Source of the DNA: Enterocloster lavalensis
Lineage (GTDB): Bacteria > Bacillota > Clostridia > Lachnospirales > Lachnospiraceae
DNA: 64,000 nucleotides
Direction of reading: 5' to 3'
Assembly (NCBI RefSeq): GCF_902364025.1
Contig: NZ_CABJCG010000006.1
Coordinates: 124,001 to 188,000 of the forward strand
Shown: piece by piece, positions 31,065 to 40,915 of the stretch
How positions within the stretch are numbered: the first letter of the stretch is position 1
Layout: each line of letters starts with the position of its first letter
Translations under genes and position numbers: made by a program
Notes under the pieces: generated by a model
What the model saw: only the letters and a program-made list of their open reading frames with translations
Told to the model about the DNA's origin: nothing
The model's database searches: none

Positions 31065-32750
31065 TTATGCCTCCTGCAGCAATTTAAAGCGGTTTACCAG
31101 CTGATTGAGCAGCTGTGCCTGGGAGGACAGCTCCTCGCTGGAGGCGGCGCTCTCCTCCGCAGTGGCGGAATTCGTCTGGATCACGCCGGAAATCATCTCC
31201 ACGCTCTCCGTAATCTGCCGGATTGCATCCGACTGTTTCAGCGACGCCTCCGTGATGTGGTCCAAAAGCTCCGCCACATGGTCGATGCCGTCCACCACCT
31301 CGGACAGCGCCTTGGCCGTCTGATGGGCCGTCCGCGTGCCCTTTTCAACCGCTTTCAGGGAGCCCTCGATCAATGCCGCCGTATCCTTGGAGGCGGCCGC
31401 GGACTTGTTGGCCAGGCTGCGGATCTCATTTGCCACCACGGAAAAGCCCTTGCCTCCCGCTCCCGCCCGGGCTGCCTCCACTGCGGCGTTCAACGAAAGA
31501 ATGTTGGTCTGCAGGGCAATGTCCTCGATGCTCCTGATGATTTTCCGGATTTCACCGGAGCTCTTGCTGATATCCCCCATCGCGGCCAGCATCTCGTGCA
31601 TGCACTGTCCGCTGGCATCCGCGCTCGCTTTTACACTCTGTGTTTTCTCGCCCGCCGTCTGCGCGCTCTGGGCGTTCCGGTACACCTGGCCGGAAATCTC
31701 GTTGATGGTTCCGGAGAGCTCCTCGATGGAGGCCGCCTGCTCGGTGGCTCCCTGCGCCATGGACTGGGCTCCCACGGATACCTGTTCGGAACCGGCCGCC
31801 ACCTCGTCGGCGGACTGGTTGATCTGAAACATCGTTCTGCTCAGGCGCTGGTTGATCTCCCCCATGGACAGCAGAATCTGCTCAAGCTCCCCCACATAGC
31901 GCTCTCTCCGGCTGGCGTGCACTGCAAAATTCCCCTGGGCCATCTCTCCCAGCACATGGGTTTCATCCGCGATCACATCCGACAGCGTGGCCGCCATGCT
32001 GCGCATATTCCCGGCCAGACTCCCCAGCTCATCCTTTGACCGGTACCGGATCTGCACCTCGGAAAACGCTCCCCGGGCGATATCGTGGGCCGCCTTCTCC
32101 AACTCCTGAACCGGCAGCGTGATCCCCCGGGTTATGTAGATGCCAAAGACCAGGCTGACCGTCAAACTCACAATACCCAGAATCACCAGCCGGCCGATGG
32201 CTCCGGCCTGCTGGTCCCGCAAACCTCCGACCAGGGCTTCCCCCCTGGCGTTTCCGTTCTCCTGAAGGCTGTTCAACTCCATCTGCGCCTCTTTGATGAC
32301 CAGAATATTGTTCTTCTCCATATAATCGGCCGCCTCGGCGTTCCGGTTCTCGGAGGCCAGGGCCAGCACGTGCTCCCTCATGGGCTTCAGTTTCGTGAAA
32401 GCGGCGTCCAAGCGGTCCACAATCTGCTGGTCGCCTAAAAAATGCTCCCGGATCACCGGCAGCTGCTTCTCTATGATAAGGGCAGACTCCTTCGCCTTTG
32501 CAATGGCCTCCACCACAATCTCCGGATCGGAATTACAAATCGCTCTGTAAACAGACTTCTGCATCTGTTCAAAATTCGCGTTGACAATACCCGCGCTGTT
32601 GTTCACAATAAACGGCCCCCCGTAGAAGGTCTCGATCTGCCGGCCCATTCCCATCAGATCGCCAATACTCACAATGTACCCCGCTATCAGCAGTACGAAG
32701 ATCAGCGCATATGAAATGAACAGCTTTTTTGCCACCTTAAAATTTTTCAT
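31065..32750 (-). CDS. Methyl-accepting chemotaxis protein 1 (4-helix-bundle sensor)
   Basis: A 561-residue chemoreceptor: span (~8-30), ~150-residue helical periplasmic-type sensor of the 4HB_MCP kind, second span (~185-205), HAMP, and a long coiled signalling domain with the conserved tip [21 protein letters not shown]. There is no C-terminal CheR-binding pentapeptide. The start is ATG 32750 or GTG 32756; GGAGG fits the GTG slightly better by spacing. It is closely similar in layout and sequence to the receptor at 40877-42556. No cheA/cheW genes are in the window. Confidence 0.93.
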   Translation of the reverse strand: MKNFKVAKKLFISYALIFVLLIAGYIVSIGDLMGMGRQIETFYGGPFIVNNSAGIVNANFEQMQKSVYRAICNSDPEIVVEAIAKAKESALIIEKQLPVIREHFLGDQQIVDRLDAAFTKLKPMREHVLALASENRNAEAADYMEKNNILVIKEAQMELNSLQENGNARGEALVGGLRDQQAGAIGRLVILGIVSLTVSLVFGIYITRGITLPVQELEKAAHDIARGAFSEVQIRYRSKDELGSLAGNMRSMAATLSDVIADETHVLGEMAQGNFAVHASRRERYVGELEQILLSMGEINQRLSRTMFQINQSADEVAAGSEQVSVGAQSMAQGATEQAASIEELSGTINEISGQVYRNAQSAQTAGEKTQSVKASADASGQCMHEMLAAMGDISKSSGEIRKIIRSIEDIALQTNILSLNAAVEAARAGAGGKGFSVVANEIRSLANKSAAASKDTAALIEGSLKAVEKGTRTAHQTAKALSEVVDGIDHVAELLDHITEASLKQSDAIRQITESVEMISGVIQTNSATAEESAASSEELSSQAQLLNQLVNRFKLLQEA

Positions 32751-32806
32751 GGTCACCCGAACCTCCGCTTTCGATTATTGACGTTTTTTGTAGGCATCCG
32801 CCCTTA

Positions 32807-32835
32807 ATTATACCTGACCCCCCTTGATTTTACAA
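32807..32835 (-). promoter_or_regulatory. Promoter of chemoreceptor 1
   Basis: Minus strand TTGTAA (32830-32835), 17 bp, TATAAT (32807-32812), about 57 bp ahead of the start codon. Confidence 0.75.
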
Positions 32836-32906
32836 GCTTTGCCAGGGCTTTTTCCAACCTTTTACATCTATTCCCCGCGTTCCGGCCCGGGCCGTGTCAA
32901 ATTACG

Positions 32907-32935
32907 TTGTTCTTTATCGGAAATCATGATAAAAT
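32907..32935 (+). promoter_or_regulatory. Promoter of the diguanylate cyclase pair
   Basis: TTGTTC (32907-32912), 17 bp, TAAAAT (32930-32935), 35 bp before the ATG at 32971; it diverges from the chemoreceptor promoter about 70 bp away. Confidence 0.7.
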
Positions 32936-32970
32936 ATAAGGATCAGATGATCAAATTTAAGGAGGCAGCC

Positions 32971-34161
32971 ATGATTTTATTTCCGATGCTTTTGTTTCTG
33001 AATGGTTTATCGGAATACCTGCTGAACCGGATGATGGCCGCCATGGGTGTCCCGGATCCGGCACACAGGGGGTATCACATGCTGTGCGCCGTCCTGCGCA
33101 TTGTCTGGATCTTTTTGGGAGCTATTCTGTTGATTCCTCTGCCGGTCCTGCTGATTGGCCTGTTGTTCCTTCTGTTTCTAAACGTACTGCCTTACCCGAA
33201 CCGGCGTCTGATGATGAATCATTTCACCATGGTCATTTATCTGATCTACACCTCCCTGTTGATGACCGTCATCGGAACTGCCGGGCTTTTGAAATTTGAT
33301 ATGGCCCGCATAGCGTCGAATACGGAGCTGCGGCTTATTGTCATGAACACGACGTTCGCGTTCTTTAATGTGGCGTGTCTGTTCCTGCTCCACTCCCACC
33401 CCGAATTTCTGTGGAAACAAGACTACGACAAATCCAAGGTAGTGATCTATACCCGCTTCCTCTTTGTCTGCTCCGCCTACCACATTCTGGATTCCATCAT
33501 CCTGACCCTTTACCCGGCCGGCCGGATCTCCTACCTGCTTCTGGTCAGCGGAGACGTCCTGATCTTCTTTTTGATGTTCAACTTCCTGAATTACAACTAT
33601 GTGTTTGCCAAAAGCGAGGAGCTTCGGCGGCAGTATGAAGAGAGCGAGGTTCTGATCGCCCAGCGGTATTTTGAAAAAGAATCCCTGAAAAAAATAAGCG
33701 AAGTCGATTCCCTCACAAACGCGTACAACCGGCGCGAAATCTGCTCCATCATGGCCGGTCACATCCAAAACGGACTCCGGCTGATCTGCGTTTTCATTGA
33801 CTTAGACGGCCTCAAACGCGCAAATGATCTGTACGGGCACACCTTCGGGGATCTGATGCTGAAACGCTTTGCCGACACCTGCACCGGCATGATGCAGGGG
33901 GAGGGCTATCTGGCAAGGATCGGCGGCGATGAGTTTCTGCTGGTATTCCCGGGCGGGGAAATCAACCGGATTGAAACTCTGGTCCGGAATCTCCAGCTAA
34001 AGCTCCTGGAAACGGCCGATCCCAAAGACAAGATTTTCTTCAGCTACGGAATCTCCTCCAACGAAGATTCGGTCGACCGCTATATGGACGCGGCGGATCA
34101 GCGAATGTACGCAGATAAAAGCAGAAAGCAGCGTGGCAGCCTATGGACGGAAACAATCTGA
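32971..34161 (+). CDS. Membrane diguanylate cyclase 1
   Basis: The 396-residue protein has an N-terminal membrane part with about six spans (residues 1-~215), a short coiled linker (RRQYEESEVLIAQRYFEKESLKK) and a GGDEF domain with an intact signature RIGGDEFLLVF. The I-site RxxD is not present at the expected place, so product inhibition is not predicted. ATG 32971 has a perfect AAGGAGG; an open frame reaching 32824 has no such site. Its end overlaps the next cyclase gene by 19 bp. Confidence 0.9.
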   Translation: MILFPMLLFLNGLSEYLLNRMMAAMGVPDPAHRGYHMLCAVLRIVWIFLGAILLIPLPVLLIGLLFLLFLNVLPYPNRRLMMNHFTMVIYLIYTSLLMTVIGTAGLLKFDMARIASNTELRLIVMNTTFAFFNVACLFLLHSHPEFLWKQDYDKSKVVIYTRFLFVCSAYHILDSIILTLYPAGRISYLLLVSGDVLIFFLMFNFLNYNYVFAKSEELRRQYEESEVLIAQRYFEKESLKKISEVDSLTNAYNRREICSIMAGHIQNGLRLICVFIDLDGLKRANDLYGHTFGDLMLKRFADTCTGMMQGEGYLARIGGDEFLLVFPGGEINRIETLVRNLQLKLLETADPKDKIFFSYGISSNEDSVDRYMDAADQRMYADKSRKQRGSLWTETI

Positions 34162-35351
34162 TTCAAGTTTTGATAACCGCGGTATCCTACTATTTTTTCA
34201 GCTACGAATTTTTCAAATTCTCTGCTGAAATCCGCAGGAAACCCATATCCGGCCGGCTTCATTTCGCCTGCTTCTTTTTCGTGTACCTGTGGTTTTTCAT
34301 GGCCAGCTGCCTGGAACTTCCACTGGTGGTCAACTGGTTCATTTTTCTAATTCTTCTGGGCCTGGAAGTCCGCCTGGCATTTTCCTTCGACCTCCTTGTG
34401 TCCTATGGACTGGCGCTGTTTTGCGTGATTATGGGCCTGGCGTTAAATGTGTTCTTCCGCAGCCTTACCTCGATCCTGCTCAACATACCGGTCAGCACCT
34501 TTGACAATGCGCTGTCCTCCATAAAATCATTTCCGATTTTTCTCGGATTTACAGCCATGATTTTCCTGATGTACGGCCTGCGGCGCAGCCATTTTTCCGC
34601 CCAGCTGGAGCGGATGATGCGCTACCGGAAAAGCCTTGTGTTCTACACCTGGACCGAGGTATTCATCTATCTGTTTCTGATGATTCAGCTCCTCGCCTAC
34701 TCCCAGTCGGGCAACGAGATGGGTATCAAAACTTGGGGTATCAAATCCGCTGTTTTTTCCATCTTTGTCCTGGTGATCACAATCATCTACTCCCTCCGCG
34801 TCGCCTCCCTCCACTACTATATGGAGAAGCAGCACCAAATCCGCAGCCGTCTGATCCAGGAAAAGCAGGACATCAACAAGCTCTGGAAGCTGGCCTACAC
34901 CGATATGCTGACCGGCCTGAACAACCGCCAGCTCTTTGAGAAGCGCCTGGAAGAATATGCCGGCTACGGCAGCTGCATCACCCTGTCGTTTATAGATGTG
35001 AACGGCCTAAAGACCACCAACGACCAGTTCGGGCATCTGGAGGGGGACGTTTACCTGATTGACGTTTCCCGGATTCTCTCTGAAATCAGCAGCCGGTTAA
35101 ACATGGATCTGTTCCGCTACGGCGGAGACGAGTTCGTCATGATGGGGAACGGGGTGAACGAGCCGGAGCTGGCGGCTGCCCTGGAACAGGCCAATGAACA
35201 GCTCAAATCCGGGCCGGCCCGGTATCCCCGCTCCATCAGCTACGGCGTAGTCCGCGGAGACTGTACCGATTATCCGAGTCTGATCGCCGAAGCGGACGAT
35301 CAGATGTACCAATACAAATTAAAATACTATGAGAAAATGGCCCGGTCTTAA
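34143..35351 (+). CDS. Membrane diguanylate cyclase 2
   Basis: A 402-residue protein with about six membrane spans (1-~220), a coiled linker and a GGDEF domain with intact RYGGDEFVMM. No I-site RxxD at canonical spacing. It is built like the preceding cyclase, with which it overlaps by 19 bp, and the two are probably translated together; the ribosome site is weak, as expected for coupling. The N-terminal sensors differ clearly in sequence, so they likely respond to different cues. Confidence 0.9.
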   Translation: MDGNNLIQVLITAVSYYFFSYEFFKFSAEIRRKPISGRLHFACFFFVYLWFFMASCLELPLVVNWFIFLILLGLEVRLAFSFDLLVSYGLALFCVIMGLALNVFFRSLTSILLNIPVSTFDNALSSIKSFPIFLGFTAMIFLMYGLRRSHFSAQLERMMRYRKSLVFYTWTEVFIYLFLMIQLLAYSQSGNEMGIKTWGIKSAVFSIFVLVITIIYSLRVASLHYYMEKQHQIRSRLIQEKQDINKLWKLAYTDMLTGLNNRQLFEKRLEEYAGYGSCITLSFIDVNGLKTTNDQFGHLEGDVYLIDVSRILSEISSRLNMDLFRYGGDEFVMMGNGVNEPELAAALEQANEQLKSGPARYPRSISYGVVRGDCTDYPSLIAEADDQMYQYKLKYYEKMARS

Positions 35352-35378
35352 AATACCGGGAAAACTCCGTTTTTTCTA
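35341..35378 (+). terminator. Possible terminator of the diguanylate cyclase pair
   Basis: Stem CCCGGT/ACCGGG (35341-35346, 35355-35360) includes the stop codon and is followed after some bases by GTTTTTTC. Weak stem, hence low certainty. Confidence 0.45.
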
Positions 35379-35381
35379 CAC

Positions 35382-35435
35382 GGCAGCCTGTACCGGGGCA
35401 TATATCCTTTATAAAGAGCTCAGTATGAGGCTGCC
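35382..35435 (+). promoter_or_regulatory. Inverted repeat covering the ribosome site of the DUF4397 gene
   Basis: GGCAGCCT (35382-35389) pairs with AGGCTGCC (35428-35435), the latter ending 3 bp before the ATG at 35439 and containing part of the only ribosome-site-like bases (TGAGG). TATATCC and TTTATAAAG lie in the loop. Confidence 0.5.
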
Positions 35436-35438
35436 ACT

Positions 35439-36350
35439 ATGAATGAATTTGAATCCTTACCTCTGACCGCTGCCCAGATATCGGAAGAGCAGATCGACCC
35501 CGGTTTTTCCGTGCCTCCGACAGACAACAACATTGATCCGGATTTTTCCGTCATGCCCCCCTATGAACCTGTTGACCCGGATTTCTCGGTCACGCCCCCC
35601 TATGAACCCGTTGACCCGGATTTCTCGGTCACGCCTCCCTACGAACCCATTGACCCGGATTTCTCCGTCATGCCCCCTTACGAACCCATTGACCCGGACT
35701 TCTCCGTCATGCCTCCGTCCTACCCCATCGTTCCGCCCTACGTCCCCTGCCTGTTCTGCAGCAACAACCAGTGGGTCCGCGGTTCCATCCGCCTGTTAAA
35801 TGCGGCGACGGGTTATAATCCGTTTTCCATATGGATCGACGGCCGGCTGGCCAGCTCAGGGCTGGGTTTCCCGGAGATCACCCGCTACAACCAGATCTCC
35901 CAGGGCTACCATGTCTTTACGGTGGCAGGGACGAACGGATACACGTATCTACGCAAATCCCTGTATGTGGGCGGCGGCATGGCGACGGTGGCGATAATCA
36001 ACGCCCCCACCGGCCTGGATCTGACTGTGATCGAGGACACCACCTGTCCCTCCGGTTACAACTCCGCCTGCTTCCGGGTCTGCAACCTGGCCTATTACAG
36101 CGGTCCGGTCAACGCGGCCATCGGAAACGTCTACTTCAATTCCGTGCAATTTAAGGACGCTGCCAGCTTCAGCCCCTTTAACGCAGGCAGCTACCTGCTG
36201 TCCGTCTCAAGGTCCGCCCGGCCTGAGACAACGCTGGTCACAACGCCGGTGATCTTAAATCCCCGCCGGATCTACACGGCCTATGTGCTCAACTGGAACC
36301 CCTCGCCCGACACGATCCAGACCCTGCTGGTGGAGGACCGGAGAAACTGA
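35439..36350 (+). CDS. DUF4397 protein with N-terminal 13-residue repeats
   Basis: The 303-residue product begins with 18 residues, then six 13-residue units of the form (I/V)DPDFSV(M/T)PPYEP (residues 19-96), a short Pro-rich link, and two DUF4397-like beta domains starting at WVRGSIRLLNAATGY and SACFRVCNLAYYSG. No signal peptide is visible, which is odd for what looks like a surface stalk-and-head protein; export by another path or a spore/coat role are both possible. A strong terminator follows. It lies alone between cyclase and hybrid-kinase genes. Confidence 0.75.
   Translation: MNEFESLPLTAAQISEEQIDPGFSVPPTDNNIDPDFSVMPPYEPVDPDFSVTPPYEPVDPDFSVTPPYEPIDPDFSVMPPYEPIDPDFSVMPPSYPIVPPYVPCLFCSNNQWVRGSIRLLNAATGYNPFSIWIDGRLASSGLGFPEITRYNQISQGYHVFTVAGTNGYTYLRKSLYVGGGMATVAIINAPTGLDLTVIEDTTCPSGYNSACFRVCNLAYYSGPVNAAIGNVYFNSVQFKDAASFSPFNAGSYLLSVSRSARPETTLVTTPVILNPRRIYTAYVLNWNPSPDTIQTLLVEDRRN
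35493..35726 (+). repeat. Six tandem 39-bp coding repeats
   Basis: Each 39-bp unit encodes a 13-residue DPDFSV-PPYEP unit; the central four are nearly identical in DNA, which would allow copy-number change by slippage or recombination. Confidence 0.85.
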
Positions 36351-36356
36351 CCTGTC

Positions 36357-36402
36357 AAAAAACGCCCATCCCGGGAGAAATTCCCGGTCTGGGCGTTTTT
36401 TT
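36357..36402. terminator. Bidirectional intrinsic terminator
   Basis: AAAAAACGCCCA with TCCCGGGA, a GAAA loop, and the complement ending TGGGCGTTTTTTT. It separates the convergent DUF4397 (+) and hybrid kinase (-) genes. Confidence 0.9.
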
Positions 36403-36409
36403 AATGGGT

Positions 36410-39196
36410 TCAGCGGACCTGTGCATACTCGCGCAGAGTGGCGAACAACCGGTCGGGATCGATGGGTTTGGGCACAAAGCCGTTCATGCCCGATGCCCTG
36501 GCCTCCTCCTCGTCCTCTTTAAAGGTGTTGGCGGTCATGGCGATAATGGGCACGTCTGCGTCCGGCCGTCCGCAGGAGCGGATCTCCCGGGCTGCCTCAT
36601 GGCCATTTTTCACCGGCATGCGGATATCCATGAGAACGGCCTGAAATTCTCCCGGCGCTCCGGCGCAGAACCGGTCCACCGCCTCCTGACCGTCGGCCGC
36701 GCGGCACACCGTAATTCCCGCCATTGCCAATAACTCCTGGGCGATCTCGGCGTTGAGGTCGTTGTCCTCCGCCAGCAGGACCTTCATGCCCTCCAGCCCA
36801 TTCTCCTGTCCGGCCGGTTCCGGCGACGGCGGCGCCATCGCTCCTTTGGGGAACCGCAGCGTCATATAAAACTCCGATCCCTTTCCAGGCTCGCTTTTCA
36901 CTTCCAGGTCCCCGCCCATCAGTCTGGCGATATTGCGGCTGATGGGAAGGCCAAGCCCGGTTCCCGCGCTCTGGGATATAGAGGGCCTCAGCTGCTCAAA
37001 TGAGGCGAAAATGCGCTCCTGGTCCCCGCGTGGGATGCCCACGCCGGTATCCCGCACGGAAAAACGGTATTCCACCTCATCCTCCCAGCAGGATTGCTCC
37101 TCCACCCGGAGCGTTACCGTACCTCCGGCGGGGGTGAACTTAACCGCGTTGGATAGCAGGTTGATCAAAATCTGGCGCAGGCGGACCGGATCCCCTTCCA
37201 GCCAGTCATGGCCGGCATGAAAATCCACCTGAAAATCCAGCCCTTTCTGCTCCGCCTGGATGCTCATCATACTCTGCAGTTCCTGAAGCAAAAGGGACAG
37301 CGAAAAGTCCTTTTGCTCGATCTCCATCTTCCCGTTCTCGATCCGGGACATATCCAGGATATCATTGATCAGGGCCAGCAGGTATTGGGACGAGCTGTGA
37401 ATCTTTTTCAGCTTTTTTTCGATCTCCGGCGGTACGTCCCGCTCCTTGCAGGTCAGATCGGTCAGGCCGATGATGGCGTTCATGGGCGTGCGGATCTCAT
37501 GGCTCATCTGGGACAGGAAAACGCTCTTGGCCGTACTCTTGGCCTCCGCCGCTTCCAGCCTGCTCTGCAGAAGGGCGTTTCTCATCCTGCCTCTCACGAT
37601 CATCAGGATCACGGACATAATTAAAATCAGCGCGCACGACAGAATCAAAACGCAGACCAGCGGGTTGGAGTAGAACAGCTCCTGCAGGGACAGTCCGGTA
37701 TAGCCGACAGAAACCAGACTTTGGTTCAGCAGCGCGTTTTTCTCTTCCGTGGGAATATTGCCGATGGCCTTGTTTAAAACCGTGAGCAGCTCCGGCCTGA
37801 CCGGCCTGGACATTGCAAAGGCCACATCCGTGCTGTCGCTCTCCTGGGTCACCGGCATTACGTTCAGATACCGGTGGTTTTGCAGTTCCTGTTCCAGCAT
37901 GGCGGAGACGCCGTAGATATAATCCACTTCCCCGGTATTGACCGCGCCCAGCAATTCCGCCACCGAACCATAGCTGCGGATTTCCTTCGCCTCAAAGCTG
38001 TCAGGCAGCTTTCTCCCGGTCAGAATCCCGCAGATGAGTCCCGGCTCCGGGTAGCTGACCGATTTATGCTTAATCACGATATTGTTCAGGTCCATATACG
38101 GCTGCGACAGAGCCAGATTGCTGCGGAAGGCCTGTTCATTCCCATCCAGGTAAGCCCCCAGAATATCCGCCTCGCCCTGCTGCACCATGCGGATGCACTC
38201 CGCGTAGTTGTCCCCGTAGCGAAACGTAAACTGCAGGCCGGTAAAGGCGGTGATTTCCTTCAGCAGGTCCGGGAGGATGCCGTCATGCAGTTCCTCCACC
38301 CCTCCTATGCAGTAGAAAGGATGCCAGTCTGTGGGAATGGCAACGGTGACGGTTCCCTTCTCCTCAATGTAACGCAGCTCGCTGTCGTTTAACTGAATGT
38401 CCGCCAGCTTCAGGTCCGGAAAATTTGCAAAATAGACCTGATCCGCGAAGTTGGGCGTGGACTCCAGAATATACCGGAGCGCGGTGTTCAGACCTTCCAG
38501 AATTTCCGTATTCCCGACAGTGGTGACAATGTAATAGGGTTGGGCCTGGAAGGACGCGACCATGCGGAACTCACCGCCGATCTCCAGGTCGTTTCCCAAC
38601 AGCATGTCCACGTCGCCGCTGCGCAGCTTCTCATAAAGGTTGCCGTCCTTCATGTCCTCGTATGTATAATATTTAAGCCCGCATTCCAGATCGTTGCTGG
38701 TCAAAAATTCATTCAGATGCCGGATTTTATCCACGGCCCGGTCGTAGACCCCGATGGTTTTCCCGTTCAGCGTAGTCAGGTCGTATCCCAGCAGACGGCC
38801 GTCATCCCGGCGGCACAGAAGGACCGCACGGCTCCTACCCGTATTGTAATCCGGGTAGGCGAAGTATTCCTCAAATCCCGGGGAATAAAATGTGCCGCCC
38901 ATCAGATCGTACTGCCCCTCCATAAAGTTGGAGACCATATCGTCATTGGCTACGGGAACATATTCATACTCCCAGCCGGTGTATTTGGCGATCTCATCGA
39001 GGTAGTTCACAATCAGGCCTTTGTGACAGCCGTACCGGTCTGTCTCGCTGAGGCCCTCCAGCTCGGGAAACGCCACTTTTAACGGGCGCTCCCCGGAATC
39101 CTGGGCCGTCGCGGTCCCGGTATTCCACAGGCCCATCAGGCCAGCCAGCAATCCAACCGCCAGGTATATCCCCCAGCGGCATCCCTTCTTTTTCAT
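36410..39196 (-). CDS. BvgS-like hybrid sensor kinase with two solute-binding domains
   Basis: A 928-residue protein: signal peptide/anchor (1-32), two tandem family-3 solute-binding (PBPb) domains (~36-270 and ~280-500), a membrane span (~515-537), HisKA with phospho-acceptor SHEIRTPMNAIIGL, HATPase with DTGVGIPRGDQERIF and GTGLGLPIS, and a C-terminal receiver (MDIRMPVKNG). There is no HPt domain, so a separate phosphotransfer protein or a direct partner is expected. It should sense an amino-acid-like ligand outside the cell. It is divergent from the double-wHTH regulator gene 237 bp away. Confidence 0.93.
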   Translation of the reverse strand: MKKKGCRWGIYLAVGLLAGLMGLWNTGTATAQDSGERPLKVAFPELEGLSETDRYGCHKGLIVNYLDEIAKYTGWEYEYVPVANDDMVSNFMEGQYDLMGGTFYSPGFEEYFAYPDYNTGRSRAVLLCRRDDGRLLGYDLTTLNGKTIGVYDRAVDKIRHLNEFLTSNDLECGLKYYTYEDMKDGNLYEKLRSGDVDMLLGNDLEIGGEFRMVASFQAQPYYIVTTVGNTEILEGLNTALRYILESTPNFADQVYFANFPDLKLADIQLNDSELRYIEEKGTVTVAIPTDWHPFYCIGGVEELHDGILPDLLKEITAFTGLQFTFRYGDNYAECIRMVQQGEADILGAYLDGNEQAFRSNLALSQPYMDLNNIVIKHKSVSYPEPGLICGILTGRKLPDSFEAKEIRSYGSVAELLGAVNTGEVDYIYGVSAMLEQELQNHRYLNVMPVTQESDSTDVAFAMSRPVRPELLTVLNKAIGNIPTEEKNALLNQSLVSVGYTGLSLQELFYSNPLVCVLILSCALILIMSVILMIVRGRMRNALLQSRLEAAEAKSTAKSVFLSQMSHEIRTPMNAIIGLTDLTCKERDVPPEIEKKLKKIHSSSQYLLALINDILDMSRIENGKMEIEQKDFSLSLLLQELQSMMSIQAEQKGLDFQVDFHAGHDWLEGDPVRLRQILINLLSNAVKFTPAGGTVTLRVEEQSCWEDEVEYRFSVRDTGVGIPRGDQERIFASFEQLRPSISQSAGTGLGLPISRNIARLMGGDLEVKSEPGKGSEFYMTLRFPKGAMAPPSPEPAGQENGLEGMKVLLAEDNDLNAEIAQELLAMAGITVCRAADGQEAVDRFCAGAPGEFQAVLMDIRMPVKNGHEAAREIRSCGRPDADVPIIAMTANTFKEDEEEARASGMNGFVPKPIDPDRLFATLREYAQVR

Positions 39197-39323
39197 ATGC
39201 GCTCTCCACTGATACAGGATTTTGTTTCCCGATCATCCTTACTCATATCCATATTTATTACAGTATAGCAAACCCCCGGGAAAAGGGCAACCAAAACGAA
39301 TCCCGGCAACCCAAAGAATGAAC

Positions 39324-39353
39324 TTGGCAAACGGCATCAAATGATGTTATGAT
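39324..39353 (+). promoter_or_regulatory. Promoter of the double-wHTH regulator
   Basis: TTGGCA (39324-39329), 18 bp, TATGAT (39348-39353), 80 bp before the GTG start. The 237-bp gap 39197-39433 also has to hold the promoter of the hybrid kinase, which I could not define. Confidence 0.6.
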
Positions 39354-39433
39354 ACTGTTTGAAAGAAGTTACAAAGCACAATTCCACATAACCCGTATTA
39401 CAATACTGAGCGATATGAAATGAGGAAAACTAC

Positions 39434-40915
39434 GTGAAAAATGATATGGAACGGTGTCAGATCGTATACAATGTTTTAAAGACCCACATCCAATTCGGCG
39501 CCTACCGGCGCGGCTGCACCCTCCCCACCATGGAACAGTCTGCGGACAATTTTCTCGTATCCCTGGACACCGTGCGTTCCGCCTACCTCCGGCTGCAGCG
39601 GGAAGGGTACATTACGCTGTCCACCAATGTAGGCTCTGTGGTGGTCCGGGATTACAGCGAATCGGAGATCGAGGAGAACGTCCAGCGCTTTTATTCCGAG
39701 CGGAAACACGCCCTGATCGATATGAGCAAATCCCTTCACCCGCTGTTGGGACGCGCTCAGTGGGTCGGGTTCAAGAACGCTCCCCCGGCGATCTACGACC
39801 GCACGAGGCAGCAAAAAATCGAACACACCCTGACCCCCTCCAACACATTTGAATTTATGATACAGGCCTTCGATTCCCTGGGCAATGATCTCCTGCTCCG
39901 GCTCCTCTGGCAGATTTTTACATTCTATGAGGCTCCCTTTCTGAGCACACCCAAAAATCCTTGGGGGACATTCGCCGTAAATGAATACGCGCCGCGGTAT
40001 CTGGAATTTTGCCTCAAAAAGGATTGGGATTCCCTCCAAAAGTCGATCTGTGATGCCCAGGAATCCCTGTCCGCGGTTCTGTGCCGGTTTTATGAGGAGC
40101 GGATCACCGCGCCTGCGCCGAAGCAGCAAATTTCCTTTGCGTGGAGTTCCTATGAAAAGGCCTCCCAGATCTGCTACACGCTGGCCATGGACCTGCTCAC
40201 GCAGATCAGCCGGGGGTACTATCCCGAGCATTCACTGCTGCCGTCCTTAAATAAGCTTTCCAAGGAGCGGAATGTGTCCGTGAGCACGGTCCGCAGGGCG
40301 CTGTCCCTGTTAAACGGAATCGGAGCCGTCAAGTCTGAGAAGCGGATCGGGACACGGGTGCTCTCCTATCATGAAACGTCCGAAAACTGCGATTTCACGA
40401 ACTCTGTGGTCCGTAAACGGCTGCTGGATATGGCCCGGAGCATGCAGATCCTGACGCTGTCCTGCCGGGAGGTTTCCGAACTCACCATAGCGTCGCTGGA
40501 TGCCGCCGGACGGCAACAATGCGCTGCGCATTTATCCACGGTCGGGCAACGGCAGTTATACGAACTGGTCACTTATAACGCTCTGGAGATGCTGAAGCTG
40601 TCCGCTCCCTACCAGGCAATCCGCACCGTCTACGGGGAGCTGCTCCGGCAGTTCTTCTGGGGATACGCTCTGCGCAACATATGGGAAATGAACGGCGACC
40701 GGATTAACCGCTGCCGTTCCTGCTTTGAAATACTCATGAGCTCACTTGAAGCAGGGGACGCAGCCCGTTTTTCAGAGGCTCTGGAGGAGCTTATGATACA
40801 CGAATTTAACTTTTCGATCCGAAACCTGGTTCAACTGGGCATCGGCGAGGCGCAGAAGCTCCTGATACCCGAACTGTTAAGCCCCGATTCGAAACTGCCC
40901 CGCCAGACCCTTTAA
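39434..40915 (+). CDS. Regulator with two GntR-type winged-helix domains
   Basis: This 493-residue protein has a GntR-like winged helix at ~5-72 ([31 protein letters not shown]) and a second at ~235-305 ([32 protein letters not shown]), separated by a ~160-residue alpha-rich region and followed by a ~180-residue helical C-terminal domain. GntR proteins normally carry one such domain. The start is GTG with TGAGG 8 bases before; the ATG at 39446 is the alternative. Its 3' end overlaps the convergent chemoreceptor gene by 39 bp. A role in controlling the neighbouring signalling genes is inference. Confidence 0.8.
   Translation: MKNDMERCQIVYNVLKTHIQFGAYRRGCTLPTMEQSADNFLVSLDTVRSAYLRLQREGYITLSTNVGSVVVRDYSESEIEENVQRFYSERKHALIDMSKSLHPLLGRAQWVGFKNAPPAIYDRTRQQKIEHTLTPSNTFEFMIQAFDSLGNDLLLRLLWQIFTFYEAPFLSTPKNPWGTFAVNEYAPRYLEFCLKKDWDSLQKSICDAQESLSAVLCRFYEERITAPAPKQQISFAWSSYEKASQICYTLAMDLLTQISRGYYPEHSLLPSLNKLSKERNVSVSTVRRALSLLNGIGAVKSEKRIGTRVLSYHETSENCDFTNSVVRKRLLDMARSMQILTLSCREVSELTIASLDAAGRQQCAAHLSTVGQRQLYELVTYNALEMLKLSAPYQAIRTVYGELLRQFFWGYALRNIWEMNGDRINRCRSCFEILMSSLEAGDAARFSEALEELMIHEFNFSIRNLVQLGIGEAQKLLIPELLSPDSKLPRQTL

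Noticed and set aside
30567..32039. Long plus-strand open frame across the EAL and chemoreceptor genes
   Set aside because: It spans two convincing minus-strand genes and their gap, with no recognisable domain.
35493..35726. Regular 39-bp repeats considered as a CRISPR array
   Set aside because: Repeats are contiguous without spacers and keep one reading frame, giving a protein repeat.
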